In this document: positions 4,897-8,131 of the stretch, piece by piece
How positions within the stretch are numbered: the first letter of the stretch is position 1
Layout: every line of letters starts with the position of its first letter
Notes under the pieces: generated by a model
The model's input: only the letters and a program-made list of their open reading frames with translations
What the model was told of the DNA's origin: nothing
Databases searched by the model: none
NCBI GenBank assembly: GCA_021799405.1
Contig: JAJZAL010000237.1
Coordinates: 1-8,131 of the forward strand
From: Acidobacteriota bacterium
GTDB lineage: Bacteria; Acidobacteriota; Terriglobia; Terriglobales; Acidobacteriaceae
DNA length: 8,131 bases
Direction of reading: 5' to 3'
Translations under genes and position numbers: made by a program

Positions 4897-5289
4897 ATGC
4901 TGCGAAAGACCGCATTCTGGATCTTGTTGGCTGTGATTGTAAGCGTGCAAGCGCTCACGGTTACGTGCGACGCCCGTTGCGAGAGCATGGCTTTTGCCAG
5001 TCCTTCCGTGGCAATCAGCAGCGATTCCTCAAACAGCATCTCCGCTCGCACAGCGGCGTATCTTCCGCCTGCAATGAGCCTTTGCAAAGACCTTCTCTGC
5101 AAAGACGACTCTGCATCCATCACTAATCCACCCGCTGTCACTGCTGCTGGGACCACGCAGTTACTGGTGCAAACCTACCTTCTTCCGATCTCTCATAATC
5201 CGCCACTATGCGCGCGACTCGCCACCCACCGGCGAAGTAGTACCTACAACCCGCCGTACGATCCCCTTGTAACAATTCTCCGAATCTAG
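4897..5289 (+). CDS. Small secreted cysteine-containing protein preceding copA
   Basis: This 130-residue protein has no recognised domain. A Sec-type signal peptide is clear: MLRKTAFWILLAVIVSVQAL, then mature sequence from about residue 21. Five cysteines remain: C24 and C28 (CDARC), C63 and C68 (CKDLLC), and C105. The middle is Ser/Ala-rich, and the end YDPLVTILRI looks like a natural C-terminus. Paired cysteines in the periplasm suit metal binding or disulfides. As the first gene of the copper operon, 189 bases before copA, it could be a copper-binding accessory; that is inference from position. I take ATG 4897 because the signal peptide begins there and the promoter's predicted start lies on it; no ribosome site precedes it, consistent with leaderless translation. 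A TTG at 4861 is in frame but would lie upstream of the transcript. Confidence 0.68.
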   Translation: MLRKTAFWILLAVIVSVQALTVTCDARCESMAFASPSVAISSDSSNSISARTAAYLPPAMSLCKDLLCKDDSASITNPPAVTAAGTTQLLVQTYLLPISHNPPLCARLATHRRSSTYNPPYDPLVTILRI

Positions 5290-5427
5290 TCGCCTGGCGC
5301 CGCCGCGTCACTGCAAAGCCGGAATGCTTGCGCAAAGTCTCTTCGTTGGTCGCAACTTTCCAGCTTGTTCCTCGCGGCAGTGTCTCCTGCCTGACTTGCG
5401 CTGTTCTGCGCCGCCGCACGCTCAATG

Positions 5428-5441
5428 CGTTCCGCGGAACG
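5428..5441. promoter_or_regulatory. Perfect 14-base palindrome before copA
   Basis: CGTTCCGCGGAACG is fully self-complementary and ends 37 bases upstream of the copA ATG, within the 189-base gap after the small secreted-protein gene. It could be an operator for a second start before copA, or simply a small stem. I see no strong promoter boxes around it. The copA ribosome site CAGGAG (5469-5474) follows. Confidence 0.35.
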
Positions 5442-5478
5442 AGCACTCCCATAAGCGCCAACTGATTCAGGAGCAACT

Positions 5479-7455
5479 ATGCATCGTCACAAGAATGATG
5501 AAACTCCCTCGTTTCCCCCAATCACCCGCCGCCGCTTCGTACAGGGTGTCACGGCGGGAGCGGCCATGGCGGCCGTCGGCTGGCGTGGTGTGCCCGCGTT
5601 CGGCGAAACGTCTCCGCACATGCCCAAAACGCTTTCGGGCAAGAACTTTCATCTCACCATTGACTATCTCCCCGTCAATTTTACCGGCAAGCGGGTGACG
5701 GCGATGGCGGTCAACGGTTCCGTGCCTGGGCCGATACTGCGCTGGCGCGAAGGCGATGAGGTGTCGATTCACGTTACCAATCGACTGAAAGTGCCGACAT
5801 CCGTTCACTGGCACTCGCTGCGCATTCCGGCTGATATGGACGGAGTGCCAGGTCTGAGTTATCCCGGTATTGCTCCCGGCGAGACTTTTCACTATCACTT
5901 CAAGGTTGAACAGAATGGCACCGCCTGGTACCACAGCCACACGCGTTTTCAGGAGCAGTCAGGGATTAACGGCCCGCTCATCATCGATCCACAGGGCGAA
6001 GACCCCATTCAGTCTGACCGCGAACACGTGATCTTTCTCTCCGATTGGACGGACACGAACCCTGAAACAGTTTTCAGCAATCTCAAGGAGGAAAGCGACT
6101 ACTACAACTATCATCGGCACACCGTGCCCGGATTCTTCTCGGCAGCGCGAAAGAAGGGTCTGGGAAAGACTATTTCGGAGCGGTTGGCGTGGGCCAAGAT
6201 GAATATGAGCACCCAGGATATCTCCGACATTTCCGCAGCGACGTACACCTACCTGCTTAACGGCAACCCACCCGGCTGGAACTGGACCGGGCTCTTCTCG
6301 CGCGGAGAAAAAGTTCGTCTGCGTTTCATCAACGGCTCGGCCATGACCTTTTTCGATGTCCGCATTCCAGGTTTGAAGATGACCGTGGTGCAGGCAGACG
6401 GCAACGATGTAGAGCCGGTTCCCGTTGACGAATTTCGCATCGGCGTGGCCGAGAGATATGACGTGATTGTGGAGCCCACTGATGAAAAAGCCTACACCAT
6501 CTTTGCGCAGTCAGAAGACAGAACCGGATACGCGCGCGGCACGCTGGCTCCACGCATAGGCATGACTGCGCCGGTTCCGCCCATGGATCCTCGACCAAAG
6601 CGCACTATGGTCGATATGGGGATGAAAATGGGCAGCATGGCCGGTATGAAGATGGCGAACATGAACGGCATTGATGGCATGACCACCGCTGACATGCAGA
6701 CTGGCGATGACGGCCATTCGCAAATGAGTATGCATATGAATGACTCCGAGGTGGCTGCCCGCAATCGGATGAAACAGATCAGCAAGGCGGCGAAAATGTC
6801 GATGGCGGGCATGCGGGGCATGCAGATCGATAGCGAAATTGGCAACACTCCATTCCCGCAGCCTAGTCCCTATACCAGACCCGCAGTCGTCATTCCTGAA
6901 GCGGAATTACGCTCGCTGGAATCACGTTTAGAACCTTCCAACCCGGTCAAGCTGCATCTGGGGCCTGAGGTTGCAACCATCCCAGAGCATGTAGAGTCAC
7001 GCTTGAACTTGCCGGGAGACGGGCTCAATCACAATGGCCGGCGCGTGCTGACCTACGCCGATCTCCGCTCTCGTTATCGAGGAGTGGATGGCAGACCTCC
7101 TACGAGGGAGATTGAATTGCACCTCACGGGCAACATGAATCGATATATATGGGGATTCAATGGTGAGAGGTTCTCGAACAACAATCCTGTTGTTCTCAAG
7201 CTTGGTGAACGGGTGCGGTTTGTACTCATCAACGACACCATGATGGAGCATCCCATCCACCTGCATGGCCTCTGGAGCGAACTGGAGAACGGGCAGGGAG
7301 AGCACAGACCATTCAAAGATACGATTATCGTGAAGCCCGCCGAACGCGTGACCTATCTGGTCAGTGCCGATACTCCGGGCCGGTGGGCTTATCACTGCCA
7401 TCTGCTGTATCACATGGAGGCAGGCATGTTTCGTGCTGTGGTGGTGCTGCCATGA
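5479..7455 (+). CDS. copA: Copper-resistance multicopper oxidase CopA (PcoA type)
   Basis: This 658-residue periplasmic enzyme oxidises Cu(I) and binds copper. A Tat signal is present: ITRRRFVQG (15-23, twin arginine before Phe), hydrophobic stretch to about 40. Three cupredoxin domains follow. Copper ligands are visible in all four expected motifs: HWHS (H110, H112), WYHSHT (H152, H154), HPIHLHG (H591, H594, H596) and HCHLLYHMEAGM (H639, C640, H641, H645, M650), so both the type 1 and the trinuclear sites are intact. Between domains 2 and 3, residues 377-450 hold 18 methionines in MxM, MxxM and MxH spacing, the usual copper-loading insert. Length is normal for CopA. GGAG lies seven bases before the ATG. 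The stop overlaps the copB start by ATGA, indicating translational coupling. Laccase-like relatives are the alternative, but Tat, Met-rich insert and copB together make CopA clear. Confidence 0.96.
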   Translation: MHRHKNDETPSFPPITRRRFVQGVTAGAAMAAVGWRGVPAFGETSPHMPKTLSGKNFHLTIDYLPVNFTGKRVTAMAVNGSVPGPILRWREGDEVSIHVTNRLKVPTSVHWHSLRIPADMDGVPGLSYPGIAPGETFHYHFKVEQNGTAWYHSHTRFQEQSGINGPLIIDPQGEDPIQSDREHVIFLSDWTDTNPETVFSNLKEESDYYNYHRHTVPGFFSAARKKGLGKTISERLAWAKMNMSTQDISDISAATYTYLLNGNPPGWNWTGLFSRGEKVRLRFINGSAMTFFDVRIPGLKMTVVQADGNDVEPVPVDEFRIGVAERYDVIVEPTDEKAYTIFAQSEDRTGYARGTLAPRIGMTAPVPPMDPRPKRTMVDMGMKMGSMAGMKMANMNGIDGMTTADMQTGDDGHSQMSMHMNDSEVAARNRMKQISKAAKMSMAGMRGMQIDSEIGNTPFPQPSPYTRPAVVIPEAELRSLESRLEPSNPVKLHLGPEVATIPEHVESRLNLPGDGLNHNGRRVLTYADLRSRYRGVDGRPPTREIELHLTGNMNRYIWGFNGERFSNNNPVVLKLGERVRFVLINDTMMEHPIHLHGLWSELENGQGEHRPFKDTIIVKPAERVTYLVSADTPGRWAYHCHLLYHMEAGMFRAVVVLP

Positions 7456-8131
7456 AAATACTTAGATTACTTGGCTCCGCCGGTGCACTCAAGGGAGCAT
7501 CGACGCTGTTTCTTACTGCCGCCACACTTTGGATGAGCACATTCGTATCGCCGTTGGTGGCGGAAGGACAGTCGGCACCTCCGAACTCGCATCGAAAGGT
7601 GACGTCGTCGATCCCGGGCATCAAGCCTCTGGAGATGGGCCATCAGTTGTTTGGCCATGTTCTGGTCGACCAGTTTGAAGATCGTACCAATGGGGCCGAT
7701 CACGAATTTCGCTGGGATGGAGAAGGATGGTTCGGGACGGACATGAACAAACTCTGGATCAAGTCAGAAGGCGTCGTCGGTATGGGATCGGTGAGCGACG
7801 GCGATCAGGAATTTCTGTACGATCACCCAATTCCGCGTCTCCGATACTTCGATGCTCAAGTCGGTGTGCGCGCGGATCTGGATTCTGGTCCGTCGCGTAC
7901 CTGGGCCGCCATCGGCATCGAAGGGCTGGCGCCGTACCTGTTTGAGTTTGCCCCCACGCTCTACATCCGCAACGGCGGGAACGTAGCTGGTCGCGTCAAT
8001 GCATCCTATGAACTGCTGTTCACGCAGCGGCTGATTGCCGAGCCGCAAGTGGAACTAAACTTCTATAACAAGGACGATCGTGCCCGCGGCACCGGTTCTG
8101 GTCTCTCCGAGATCGACACTGGCATGCGCCT
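7452..8131 (+). CDS. copB: Copper-resistance outer-membrane protein CopB, 3' end beyond the window
   Basis: The frame is open from ATG 7452 to the right edge, 226 codons and two bases, with no stop. A signal peptide (MKILRLLG, hydrophobic to about residue 37, VSPLVAEGQSAPP) is followed by the CopB core: MGHQLFGHVLVDQFEDR (62-78), EFRWDGEGWFGTDMNKLWIKSEG (85-107), the strand pairs RLRYFDAQVGVRAD (129-142) and WAAIGIEGLAPYLFEF (150-165), and ELLFTQRLIAEPQVELNFY (188-206). The alternating polar and hydrophobic strands fit a small beta-barrel in the outer membrane. The ATGA overlap with copA places both in one operon. Unlike many CopB proteins there is no long Met/His-rich segment between signal and barrel; only about 20 residues separate them. 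Perhaps a quarter or less of the protein is missing, depending on the subfamily. Confidence 0.93.
   Translation, partial: MKILRLLGSAGALKGASTLFLTAATLWMSTFVSPLVAEGQSAPPNSHRKVTSSIPGIKPLEMGHQLFGHVLVDQFEDRTNGADHEFRWDGEGWFGTDMNKLWIKSEGVVGMGSVSDGDQEFLYDHPIPRLRYFDAQVGVRADLDSGPSRTWAAIGIEGLAPYLFEFAPTLYIRNGGNVAGRVNASYELLFTQRLIAEPQVELNFYNKDDRARGTGSGLSEIDTGMR

Noticed and set aside
4725..5126. Plus-strand 133-codon frame overlapping the small secreted-protein gene
   Set aside because: It lies in another frame from the signal-peptide protein, starts before the TATAAT promoter and has no motif.
5467..5940. Minus-strand 157-codon frame over the copA start
   Set aside because: Shadow of copA, whose Tat signal and copper motifs are unambiguous.
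6492..6848. Minus-strand Ile/Met-rich frame opposite the copA methionine-rich region
   Set aside because: Its composition is simply the complement of Met codons in copA.

Overview
The window looks like an accessory (plasmid or integrated-element) segment from a GC-rich Gram-negative bacterium. My best guess is an acidobacterium of the Terriglobia type. That rests on the mix of families (DUF6908/ArdC, DUF302, an ECF sigma factor with a small zinc anti-sigma, and a CopA/CopB pair) and on intergenic palindromes whose stems differ while their loops stay GAA-like. Composition and family memory alone cannot fix the taxon.

Layout: (1) Positions 1-1600, minus strand: a plasmid-type module made of an ArdC-like antirestriction/ssDNA-binding protein with a zinc-protease domain, followed with a one-base overlap by a DUF6908 protein that runs off the left edge. 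A near-consensus promoter (TTGACA, 17 bases, TATAGG) at 1570-1598 drives it through a leader of about 190 bases. A perfect 12-base inverted repeat lies at both ends of this control region. (2) Positions 1600-2020: no recognisable gene, but short direct and inverted repeats and fragmentary reading frames that look like a junction scar. (3) Positions 2021-2845, plus strand: an ECF sigma factor and a 77-residue zinc anti-sigma factor, 3 bases apart. (4) Positions 2820-4114, minus strand: a two-gene unit with a secreted DUF302 protein first and then an unrecognised multi-helix membrane protein, whose end overlaps the anti-sigma gene tail-to-tail by 26 bases. (5) Positions 4236-4574: about 340 bases without a gene, packed with at least seven consecutive hairpins; this is the most unusual part of the window. 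(6) Positions 4861-8131, plus strand: a copper-resistance operon. A strong promoter places the predicted transcription start on the ATG of a small secreted cysteine-containing protein. Next comes copA, a Tat-exported multicopper oxidase with a methionine-rich insert, then copB, an outer-membrane protein that overlaps copA by ATGA and is cut by the right edge.

Working together: CopA would oxidise and bind Cu(I) in the periplasm and CopB would act at the outer membrane. The small Cys protein is at the right place to be a further periplasmic copper or redox component. The DUF302/membrane-protein unit and the sigma/anti-sigma pair may be envelope-stress or metal-linked, but only their position suggests this. 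The ArdC/DUF6908 module suggests the whole segment travels on a mobile element.
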